64,000 nucleotides of DNA from contig NZ_CP127294.1 in the NCBI RefSeq assembly GCF_030285625.1, positions 1,188,001-1,252,000 of the forward strand, written 5' to 3'. Positions 44,079 to 53,838 of this stretch are shown here, piece by piece. The DNA is from Amycolatopsis sp. 2-15 (lineage in GTDB: Bacteria; Actinomycetota; Actinomycetes; Mycobacteriales; Pseudonocardiaceae). Below the pieces are notes generated by a model that saw only the letters and a list, made by a program, of their open reading frames with translations, was not told the origin of the DNA and ran no database searches. Numbering within the stretch: position 1 is the stretch's first letter; each line of letters begins with the position of its first letter. A program made the translations under genes and the position numbers.

Positions 44079-45290
44079 TCACTGGTCCGTTGAGGACAGT
44101 CCACCTCGGGCACCCGCCGAAGGCAGCGGCCACGGCCGCACTCCCCCGCTGACGTCGAGCTGCCGACCGGCCGCGCACGGCCCGGGGATGCGCGCGCCGA
44201 TCCACGCCAGGACGTCCGGCAGCTGCGACTTGAAGGTGTTCATGTTGTGCCCCGCGTCGGGGATCCGCCACGAGGAGAAGCGGACGGGGGCTTGGGCGGC
44301 CGCGCGGATCTGGTCGATGGCGAAGCTCTCGTAGCTCTCCTTGTCGCCTGAGATGGCGAGAATGTCCACAGGGGACGGGTGCAGCCGCACGTTCACGCGG
44401 ACGTTGTTGGCGTCGTCGATGTCGTGGCGGCCGTGGAAGAGGTCCTCGGTTTCGGAGTCGACCTGGGCGCGGTCGTAGCCGCTCACGCTGACGGCCTGCG
44501 CGAACCACTGCGGGTGGCGCGTCACGAGGTTCATGGCGCAGTAGCCGCCCGAGGACCAGCCCGCGATGGTCCACGCGCCGCGCGCCGGGTTGAGGCCGAG
44601 GCGCTGGATGGCCCACTCGCGGACGTCGGCGGAGAGGTAGGTGTCGTTCGGGGTCCCGCCGACCTCGTCGACGCATTCGGTGTCGTGGCCGACCTTCGGG
44701 ACACCCGTCGGGTCGGGGATCACGACGACCGTGGGCGGCAGCACGTGCTTGGCGATCGCCGCGTCGAGCTGTTCGGGCAGGCGGTAGCCGCTCGTGGCGA
44801 CCTCCGGGCCCGAGGGGTAGTTCGGGATCCACTCGATCGCCGGGAACTTCAGCGAGTGGTAGGCCAGCTGGAAGTACTGCGGCGGCAGGTACACGGCGAC
44901 GTCGCGCACCAGCCCGGTGCGCCGGCCCGTGACCTTCATGTGCAGCACGGTCCCCTTGCCCTCGCGCGCGTGCACCACGCCGAGGTCGCGCATCTTGTCG
45001 AGGTCCGCGCCGTTGTCGCCGGCCTCGGCGTCGACGCTTTCGGCCGCGTACACGCCCGTGCCGAGCAGCGAGCCGAGCGTGGGGAAGAAGCCGCCGATCA
45101 GGTTGCCCACCAGCGAAACGCTCCCCACGACCAGCACCACCGCCGTGAGCACAGTGGCGCTGCGTCCGAGCTGCTTGCGTTTGCGCCACCGGTCCCAGAA
45201 CCACGGAACGGCCACGACCGCGAGCACGGCCAGCACGCCGATCACGATCACTTCGACCGGTGAGTCCAGCGGGATGCTGCTCAGGTGCAC
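44079..45290 (-). CDS. Membrane-anchored esterase (Esterase D / antigen 85-like)
   Basis: This 403-residue protein has two N-terminal membrane helices (VIVIGVLAVLAVVAVPWFW and VLTAVVLVVGSVSLVGNLIGGFF). The external alpha/beta hydrolase domain has the nucleophile elbow AGWSSGGYCAMN, a DAGHNM catalytic His region and DVREWAIQRLGLNP, resembling the esterase group related to mycolyltransferases. GGAGGGGG precedes the GTG start. Two CTGTACAA repeats upstream may be a control site. A cell-envelope ester is a plausible substrate. Confidence 0.85.
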   Translation of the reverse strand: MHLSSIPLDSPVEVIVIGVLAVLAVVAVPWFWDRWRKRKQLGRSATVLTAVVLVVGSVSLVGNLIGGFFPTLGSLLGTGVYAAESVDAEAGDNGADLDKMRDLGVVHAREGKGTVLHMKVTGRRTGLVRDVAVYLPPQYFQLAYHSLKFPAIEWIPNYPSGPEVATSGYRLPEQLDAAIAKHVLPPTVVVIPDPTGVPKVGHDTECVDEVGGTPNDTYLSADVREWAIQRLGLNPARGAWTIAGWSSGGYCAMNLVTRHPQWFAQAVSVSGYDRAQVDSETEDLFHGRHDIDDANNVRVNVRLHPSPVDILAISGDKESYESFAIDQIRAAAQAPVRFSSWRIPDAGHNMNTFKSQLPDVLAWIGARIPGPCAAGRQLDVSGGVRPWPLPSAGARGGLSSTDQ

Positions 45291-45331
45291 GGGAACCCCC
45301 TCCAGGACGCGTGTCCGGAAGATCGAACCCG

Positions 45332-45351
45332 CTGTACAAACCTCTGTACAA
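45332..45351. promoter_or_regulatory. CTGTACAA direct repeats upstream of the esterase gene
   Basis: Two exact copies of CTGTACAA start 12 bp apart (45332 and 45344), about 40-60 bp upstream of the GTG start of the membrane esterase. Such direct half-sites can bind a dimeric regulator on one face of the helix. No adjacent regulator gene is known. Confidence 0.35.
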
Positions 45352-45440
45352 GAAACGTTCGGCAGGCCACCCCCGTTGTGATCAGGTGAGCGCTGTCACA
45401 AGATCAAGAGGGTAGCCCGCCGGGCGTCTCAGCTGCGGTT

Positions 45441-46405
45441 TCAGGCCCCGAACGCGGTACGCAGGACGCTGATCGCCTGCTTGATCGCGGCGTCGGCGGC
45501 CAGGGTCTCGCGCAGCGCGTTGACCATCACGAAGTCGTGGATGGCGCCGCCGTAGCGCGCGGCCGTCACGGCGACGCCCGCCTGGCGCAGCTTCGCCGCG
45601 TACGCCTCGCCCTCGTCGCGAAGCACGTCGGCTTCGCCGGTGATCACGAGCGCCGGCGGCAGGTCCGCCAGGTCCGCGAGCGCCGCGCGCAGCGGCGACG
45701 CGGTGATCTCGGCGCGCTGGGCCTCGTCGGTCGTGTACTGGTCCCAGAACCACTTCATGGCGTCGCGCTGGAGGAAGTAGCCCGTGGCGAACAGGCGGTA
45801 GGACTCGGTGTCGAAGTTGGCGTCGGTGACCGGGTAGAAGAGCACCTGCTGCAGGAAGCGCACGTCGCCGCGCTGCTTGGCCATGATCGTGAGGGCGGCG
45901 GTCATGTTCCCGCCCACGGAGTCACCCGCGATGGCGACACGGGAGGTGTCGAGCCCCTTCTCGGCGCCGTGCTCGACGGCCCACTTCGCGACCGCGTAGT
46001 TCTCCTCGATCGCGACGGGGTAGCGAGCTTCGGGCGAAAGGCTGTACTCGGGGAAGACCACGGCCGCGCCGGTGCCGGCAGCGAGCTCGCGGACCAGGCG
46101 CTCGTGGGTGTGGAAGCCGCCGAAGACCCAGCCGGCGCCGTGGACGTAAACGAGGATCGGCAGGGGACCGGTCACGCCCTGGGGCTTGACGATGCGGACC
46201 TCGACGTCGCCGTTCGGGCCACCCGGCACCTGGACGACCTCGATGTCGGCGGGCGGCATCTCGACGGGGCCGTCCTGCACGCCGTCGACAGCCTTGCGGC
46301 CTTCGGCCGGCGGGAGCTCGAACAGGAACGGGGCGCGGCCGTGGCCTCGGAAAACGCCTGCGCTGCGGGTTCGAGGGCGAGGTTCTGCGGGTTCGGGGTG
46401 GTCAT
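45441..46405 (-). CDS. HSL-family alpha/beta hydrolase (esterase), N-terminal frameshift
   Basis: The body is a hormone-sensitive lipase-type esterase: HGAGWVFGGFHTHERL (HGG-like oxyanion), the nucleophile elbow IAGDSVGGNM, VITGEADVLRDEGEAY with the acid and GAIHDF with the His. The natural start is the ATG at 46405, preceded by GGAGGAG, reading MTTPNPQNLALEPAAQAF. That frame loses register before FLFELPPAEGRKAVD. One extra C in the C4 run (GGGG on the plus strand, 46330-46333) would join the two parts. It is therefore a recent pseudogene or a sequencing indel. It is divergent from an OhrR-like regulator gene across a palindromic operator. Confidence 0.8.
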
Positions 46406-46460
46406 CTCGGGTCTCCTCCAGGCGGTGTCCGTTGCTGACCCTCATGAAACTAGTACACAA

Positions 46461-46480
46461 CTTAGTTGCGCACAACTAAG
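46461..46480. promoter_or_regulatory. MarR/OhrR-type operator CTTAGTTG-CGCA-CAACTAAG
   Basis: Perfect 8-bp arms with a 4-bp centre lie in the divergent promoter between the esterase and the OhrR-like gene. GTAC occurs symmetrically on both sides (46453-46456 and 46485-46488). It very likely controls both genes. Confidence 0.7.
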
Positions 46481-46569
46481 CTGAGTACAATGAGATGTAA
46501 GGCACTTGAGTTGCCTGTTGGGCACAATTCGGGGATCATCGAGAGTTACACCTTGCAGAGGAGGTACCC

Positions 46570-47043
46570 ATGACCAGCCAGGATCCCGGTGAGACGGGCT
46601 CGCTCCTGCTCGACGACCAGCTCTGCTTCGGGCTCTACTCCGCGTCGCGCGCCGTCACGTCGCTCTACCGGGCACTGCTCGAGCCGCTCGACCTCACGTA
46701 CCCGCAGTACCTCGTGATGCTGGCGCTGTGGGAGCACGACGCCCAGCAGGTCAAGGAGCTCGGCGCCGCGCTGAACCTCGACTCGGGCACGTTGTCGCCG
46801 CTGTTGAAGCGCCTGGAGAAAGCCGGCCTCGTCACGCGCGAGCGGCAGGCCGACGACGAGCGCTCCGTGCGCATCACGCTCACCGACCAAGGCCAGGCGC
46901 TGCGCGAACAGGCCGAGCGGATCCCGCCGCACATCGGCCGCGCACTGGGCTTCGACCTCGACACGATCGTCCGGCTGCGCACTTCGATGGACCAGTTGAC
47001 GGAATCCGTGAACGCCTATCGGGACGCCATCACCCCGAACTGA
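46570..47043 (+). CDS. MarR family regulator, OhrR-like
   Basis: This 157-residue winged-helix regulator reads LLLDDQLCFGLYSASRAVTSLYRALLEPLDLTYPQYLVMLALWE. The Cys19 in the QLCF block and the TYPQYLVML helix are the hallmarks of the peroxide-sensing OhrR branch of MarR. LDSGTLSPLLKRLEKAGLV is the recognition helix region. OhrR proteins release DNA when this Cys is oxidised by organic peroxides. Normally OhrR controls a peroxidase (Ohr); here the divergent gene is an esterase. GAGGAG precedes the ATG. Confidence 0.9.
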   Translation: MTSQDPGETGSLLLDDQLCFGLYSASRAVTSLYRALLEPLDLTYPQYLVMLALWEHDAQQVKELGAALNLDSGTLSPLLKRLEKAGLVTRERQADDERSVRITLTDQGQALREQAERIPPHIGRALGFDLDTIVRLRTSMDQLTESVNAYRDAITPN

Positions 47044-47099
47044 TCCGCGTGTTCCGCGCCGTGGTTAGCATGGGCGCGAATCGAGCGGTGAGGACGGCG

Positions 47100-47948
47100 A
47101 TGATCGAAAACGACGAAGCCCTGCGCGCTGTCGAAGGCAGCATCGACCGGCCGTCCGCGGCCCGGATCTACGACTACTTCATCGGCGGTCACACGAACTA
47201 CGCCATCGACCGCGAGTTCGCCGAAAAGGTGCGCGCGCGGCTGCCGCTCATGGGCGACTACTGCCTGACCAGCCGGCAGTTCCTCGGCCGCGCCGTGCGC
47301 CAGTGCGTGCGCGCCGGCATCCGGCAGTTCATCGACATCGGTTCGGGTCTGCCGACGGCCGGCAACGTGCACGAGGTCGCCGACGAGGAGCGCCCCGAGC
47401 ACGACGTCAACGTGCTTTACACCGACAACGAGCCCGTGGCACTCGCGCACTCGCGGATCCTGCTCGACGAGACCGCCGACCCGGAGCGCCACGAGGCCGT
47501 GGCCGCCGACCTGCTGCAGCCGGAAGAGCTGTGGGACCGCGTGATGGACTCCGACGTCATCGACGTGCGCGAGCCCGTCGCGCTGATCGTGAACGCGGTG
47601 CTGCACTTCATCAAGGACGACCAGGACCCCGACGCCATCCTGTCCTTCTACCGCGACCGCGTGGCGCCCGGTTCTCTGCTGGTGCTCTCGCAGATGACCA
47701 ACGAGAACCCCGTGGACGACGACGAACGCCAGGCGCTGGCCGACCTGCTGGAGTACTACGAGTCCACGACCAACCCCGGCGTTCTGCGGACCATGGCGGA
47801 GTTCTCCCGGTTCTTCGGCGGGTGGCCACTGCTGGAGCCCGGCCTCGTCTACGCGCCGGCGTGGCACCCGGACCGCAACACCGTGTTCGCCAAGGCGCCT
47901 TCGGAGTCGCGCGTGATCGGCGGGGTGGCGCGGAAACCGTCGCTCTGA
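47100..47948 (+). CDS. SAM-dependent methyltransferase, DUF574 family
   Basis: This 282-residue protein of the large actinobacterial S-adenosylmethionine methyltransferase group (DUF574/Methyltransf_19) has RPSAARIYDYFIGGHTNYAIDREFAEKV, the SAM motif FIDIGSGLPTAGNVHEVA, VLYTDNEPVALAHSRILL and NAVLHFIKDDQDPDAILSFYRD, all diagnostic. AGGA precedes the ATG at 47100; in-frame starts at 47088 (GTG) and 47070 (ATG) are alternatives. The substrates of this abundant family are mostly unknown. Confidence 0.92.
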   Translation: MIENDEALRAVEGSIDRPSAARIYDYFIGGHTNYAIDREFAEKVRARLPLMGDYCLTSRQFLGRAVRQCVRAGIRQFIDIGSGLPTAGNVHEVADEERPEHDVNVLYTDNEPVALAHSRILLDETADPERHEAVAADLLQPEELWDRVMDSDVIDVREPVALIVNAVLHFIKDDQDPDAILSFYRDRVAPGSLLVLSQMTNENPVDDDERQALADLLEYYESTTNPGVLRTMAEFSRFFGGWPLLEPGLVYAPAWHPDRNTVFAKAPSESRVIGGVARKPSL

Positions 47949-48068
47949 CCGGTTTACGCGGCCTCGGCGGGGTGAAACCGACCCGGGATCAACCCTGGGT
48001 TTGACGTTTCCCGGCCCGCCGCCCGCCAAGCTGGTGCTCACCTTGGGTTCGGCCTGGAGGGGACCACC

Positions 48069-48539
48069 GTGAGCAACACCGTCAACATCCTCATCGGACT
48101 CGTCGTGCTGGCGCGGCTGTGTTGGCGACAGACGCAGAAACGCCTCGTGCGCGAAGACCGCAAACCGACCGTCCTGCTCATCCTCGCCGTGCTCGGCGTG
48201 GTCTCCCTCGCGTCCTTCTTCAAGGGCGGCACCCCGGGCACGCCCGCCGTGCTGCTGCTCATCGGCAGCCTGATCGTCGCGGCGCTCTTCGGCCTCGTCC
48301 GCGCCTACACCGTGCGCCTCTGGCGCGCCGACGGACAACTCTGGCGCCAGGGCACCTGGCTGACCGTGGCCCTGTGGGTGGCCGCCATCGCCATCCACAT
48401 CGGACTGGACTTCGTGATCGACGCGAACAGCCCGGCGAAGGGCCTGGGGAGTGCTTCGATCCTGCTGTACCTGGCGGTTTCGCTGGGTGCGCAACGGGTT
48501 GTGGTGCAGTCAAGGGCGAACCACGTCGTGGCGGCCTGA
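48069..48539 (+). CDS. Small membrane protein, unknown function
   Basis: This 156-residue protein has about four membrane helices (NILIGLVVLARLCW, TVLLILAVLGVVSLASF, AVLLLIGSLIVAALFGLVRAY, TWLTVALWVAAIAIHIGLDFVID) and a final hydrophobic stretch. The YTVRLWRADGQLWRQGTWLTVALW part resembles DUF1453-like membrane proteins, but I do not claim the family. GAGGGGACC precedes the GTG start. Confidence 0.75.
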   Translation: MSNTVNILIGLVVLARLCWRQTQKRLVREDRKPTVLLILAVLGVVSLASFFKGGTPGTPAVLLLIGSLIVAALFGLVRAYTVRLWRADGQLWRQGTWLTVALWVAAIAIHIGLDFVIDANSPAKGLGSASILLYLAVSLGAQRVVVQSRANHVVAA

Positions 48540-48540
48540 G

Positions 48541-48920
48541 GTGACGGCGCGCAAGAGCCCGCAGGAGAAGAAGGCCCTGAGCTAAACCGGCGCAACAACT
48601 ACGGCGAGAACGACAAGAGCTCACGCAAGAACATCCGCCGCAACAAGCGCGGGTCCAACAGCGCCGACCGGCGCCACGACCGCCTGGTGACGCACTCGGC
48701 GACCGGCCCCGTCGACCTCGAAGCCGCCGAGCAGGCGGACGAGCGGCTCGGCGTCAACAAGTCGCAGTGGTTCACCAAGGGCTGGCGGAAGTTCCGTGAC
48801 GCTCCACTGGCCGACGACGTCGTCTATCGCCTCGCGCGCCGGGCGCGGAAGGGGATGACCACGCCCGAAGCCGCCGAGGAGCGCATCGAGCGTGTGCGGC
48901 GGCGGTCGCGGCGGCGCTGA
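48541..48920 (+). pseudogene. Frameshifted small basic protein of an actinobacterial family
   Basis: A GTG one base after the previous stop begins MTARKSPQEKKALS and then hits TAA at 48583. In the next frame the protein clearly continues: NRRNNYGENDKSSRKNIRRNK, RGSNSADRRHDRLVTH, and an open tail to 48920 ending ERVRRRSRRR. The SPQEKKALS...NYGEND order is that of a widespread small actinobacterial hypothetical family, so a deletion of 1 (or 4) bases near 48583 has split one gene. An annotation without repair would show only 48687-48920. Function is unknown; it is very basic and may bind nucleic acid. Confidence 0.6.
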
Positions 48921-48923
48921 GCT

Positions 48924-49862
48924 TCAGGAAGCTTCCCTCAACTGTTCCAACGCGCTGTACACCGCTTCCCGGCCCAGCTCCACCGCCCGCCGCAGCACGG
49001 CGGGGTCGCGTTCCAGCGCCCCGACGGCCGGGGAGCCGGCGGGTGGGCGGATGGTCGCCAGCCGTGGGTCCTCGCGCAGCAGGTGTTCGTCTTCCAGGTC
49101 GTGGGCGTACTGCTCGCGCCAGGCGGTGATCGTGCCCGGGGCGTGGCGGCGCAGGAACCGGGGCACCACGACGTCCTGCACCCGGGGCGGCGGGGCCGGT
49201 ACCTCGTCCGACCGGCGGGTGCGCAAGACCAGCACGTCCGTCGCCCCTTGAGCCAGAGCCGTCCGAAAGGGCAACGGCTCCGCGACTCCCGCGTCGACAA
49301 AACGACGGCCGCCCATCGCGATGGGCGGCCCGGCGAGGACGGGCATGCACGACGAGGCCGCCAGGGCGGTTTTGATGTCGGCGACCTCGGAGATGAACGG
49401 GTGCAGGTCGGTGGACTCGCCGGTGTCCGCGTCGGTCGCCAAGGGGTGGAACGTGACGGGGTTGGCGAGGATCGCCGGGAAGTCCATGGGCTCCAGCACC
49501 GAATACACCTGGTGCACGAGGTAGTCCAGGTCGATCACGGACTTGCCGCGCAGAGCTTGGAGCGGGTTGATGATCCGGCGCATCACGGTGGGGTTCCACC
49601 AGGTGCGCACGCCCGTCTGCGAGCGTCCGCAGAGCAGCCACGCGGCGTTCAGAGCGCCGGCGGACGAGCCGTAGACCGCGTCGAACGCGGGCGTCGCGCC
49701 CATCTCGTCCAAGGCCAGGACCATGCCGCTCGAGTACGTACCGCGGCTGCTGCCCCCTTCGATCGCGAGCACGAGGCGGCGGTCGTCACTCCGCTCCCCC
49801 GGCACGCTGCCCGACGCCAGCCGCTCGTTGATCAGTTCCAGAACCGGGTGCACGGTGTCCAT
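48924..49862 (-). CDS. Patatin-like phospholipase
   Basis: This 312-residue protein has the glycine-rich oxyanion motif EGGSSRGTYSSG (36-41 core), the nucleophile elbow GSSAG at 65-69 (Ser67) and the Asp of the dyad in FVDAGVAEPLPF (Asp190). It is a Ser/Asp dyad lipid acyl hydrolase. The start is uncertain because the ATG at 49862 has only a weak ribosome binding site. It is divergent from a PadR regulator gene, which may control it. Confidence 0.88.
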   Translation of the reverse strand: MDTVHPVLELINERLASGSVPGERSDDRRLVLAIEGGSSRGTYSSGMVLALDEMGATPAFDAVYGSSAGALNAAWLLCGRSQTGVRTWWNPTVMRRIINPLQALRGKSVIDLDYLVHQVYSVLEPMDFPAILANPVTFHPLATDADTGESTDLHPFISEVADIKTALAASSCMPVLAGPPIAMGGRRFVDAGVAEPLPFRTALAQGATDVLVLRTRRSDEVPAPPPRVQDVVVPRFLRRHAPGTITAWREQYAHDLEDEHLLREDPRLATIRPPAGSPAVGALERDPAVLRRAVELGREAVYSALEQLREAS

Positions 49863-49920
49863 CCTGGTCGGTTCACGCCATTCGTCGACCCGATTTGCCC
49901 CACCCTGCCGGGTGACCTGC

Positions 49921-49952
49921 GTTGCACTGGGTTGCACTGCACCTAGTTGCAT
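49921..49952. promoter_or_regulatory. GTTGCA repeats, candidate PadR operator
   Basis: GTTGCACT occurs twice in tandem (49921 and 49931) and GTTGCAT follows at 49946, just upstream of the padR start. The TGCA-CCTAGT-TGCA arrangement is near-symmetric. It is the best candidate for the site where the PadR protein represses both divergent genes. Confidence 0.45.
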
Positions 49953-49954
49953 AG

Positions 49955-52510
<2,556 letters not shown>

Positions 52511-52532
52511 CCGGGTTGCGGCCACTGGCAGG

Positions 52533-53510
52533 ATGAGGCCCGTGCGAGATGTGTGCGTGATCGGGCTCGGGCTCATCGGCGGGTCGCTGCTGCGCGCGAG
52601 CGTGGCCAGCGGCAGGACCACGTGGGGCGCCGCGGTGTCCGAAGTGGACGCCGACGCCGCCAGCCGCGCCGGCTACGACGTGACCACCGACGTGGAGGCG
52701 GCCCTGCACCGCGCGGCGACAGCCGAGGCGCTGATCGTGCTCGCCGTGCCGCTGCCGGCCGTCGAGAACCTGTTGCGGCTGGTCGCGCAACACGCGCCGC
52801 ACTGCGTGCTCACCGACGTGGTGAGCGTGAAGGGCCCGATGCTCGACGCCGTGCGCCGGCGCGCGCCATACACGCGTTACGTCGGCGGGCACCCGATGGC
52901 GGGCACCGCCGAGTCGGGCTGGCTCGCGGGCAACGCCTCGCTGTTCGAGGGCGCGGCCTGGGTCGTCGGCGTCGAGGAGGACACCGACCTGCTGGCCTGG
53001 GCCGAGGTGACCCGGCTGGTGCTCGACGTGGGCGCGTTCGCGGTGCCGCTGCCCGCCGACTCGCACGACGAGACCGTCGCGCGGATCTCGCACCTGCCCC
53101 ACCTGTTCGCCGCCATCCTGGCGACCATCGGCGCCCAGGGCGGCCCGCTCGCGATGTCCCTGGCCGCCGGCTCCTACCGCGACGGCACCCGCGTGGCCGG
53201 CTCCAGCCCCGAACTGGTCCGCGCCATGACCGAAGGCAACCGCGACGCGCTGCTGCCCATCGTCGACGAGGCCCTCGGCCGCCTCGGCGCCGCTCGCGGC
53301 TCCCTCGCCTCCACCGGCGGCCTCGCCGCCACCATCAAAGCCGGCCACGACGGCGCGCTGGCCTACTCCACCGCCCACGACGCCGCCCGCTCGGGCGTGC
53401 GCATCACGCTCTCCGCCCCGGACGCCCGCGACGCGCTGATCGGGTTGGGCGAGCGCGGGGGCCGGATCACCGCCCTCGACGACGGCGTGGCCGGCGGCGA
53501 AGTCACCTAA
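52533..53510 (+). CDS. tyrA: Prephenate dehydrogenase
   Basis: This 325-residue protein has the Rossmann motif VIGLGLIGGS at 9-18, DVVSVKGPMLDAVRRR, GGHPMAGTAESGWLAGNASLFEGAAWV and ADSHDETVARISHLPHLFAA, all hallmarks of TyrA. It oxidises and decarboxylates prephenate with NAD(P)+ to 4-hydroxyphenylpyruvate in tyrosine synthesis. It is a stand-alone dehydrogenase with no fused chorismate mutase or ACT domain. ATG at 52533 and GTG at 52542 are both possible starts. Confidence 0.95.
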   Translation: MRPVRDVCVIGLGLIGGSLLRASVASGRTTWGAAVSEVDADAASRAGYDVTTDVEAALHRAATAEALIVLAVPLPAVENLLRLVAQHAPHCVLTDVVSVKGPMLDAVRRRAPYTRYVGGHPMAGTAESGWLAGNASLFEGAAWVVGVEEDTDLLAWAEVTRLVLDVGAFAVPLPADSHDETVARISHLPHLFAAILATIGAQGGPLAMSLAAGSYRDGTRVAGSSPELVRAMTEGNRDALLPIVDEALGRLGAARGSLASTGGLAATIKAGHDGALAYSTAHDAARSGVRITLSAPDARDALIGLGERGGRITALDDGVAGGEVT

Positions 53511-53591
53511 CCCAGGGAATTCGCCGGAGTTGCCGGGGGCGTCCGTTGTGTGACGATGAGGGCGTCTCAACTCCGGGATTGGGGAGCGAAC

Positions 53592-53831
53592 ATGGGCATC
53601 AACTTCGACGAGCTCAAGAACAAAGCCACCGAGGCGCTGCGCGACAACAGCGACAAGATCGAGCAGGGCCTCGACAAGGCGGCCGGGTTCGCCAAGTCCA
53701 AGACGAGTGGCCACGACTCGCAGATCGACGGCGGCGTCGAGAAGGCCAAGGGCTTCCTCGGAAAGCTCGCCGGCAACGACAAGCCCGGCAACGGCAACCC
53801 CGGCGAGGGTCAGCAGCCGCCGCAGCAGTAG
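53592..53831 (+). CDS. MT0933-like antitoxin family protein
   Basis: This 79-residue helical protein reads NFDELKNKATEALRDNSDKIEQGLDKAAGFAKSKTSGHDSQIDGGVEKAKGFLG, the pattern of the Mycobacterium MT0933/Rv0909-type antitoxin family. A disordered GNPGEGQQPPQQ tail follows. No toxin gene is adjacent, so it may be an orphan or have a different role, such as stress response. GGGGAGC precedes the ATG. Confidence 0.8.
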   Translation: MGINFDELKNKATEALRDNSDKIEQGLDKAAGFAKSKTSGHDSQIDGGVEKAKGFLGKLAGNDKPGNGNPGEGQQPPQQ

Positions 53832-53838
53832 CGGCCGG

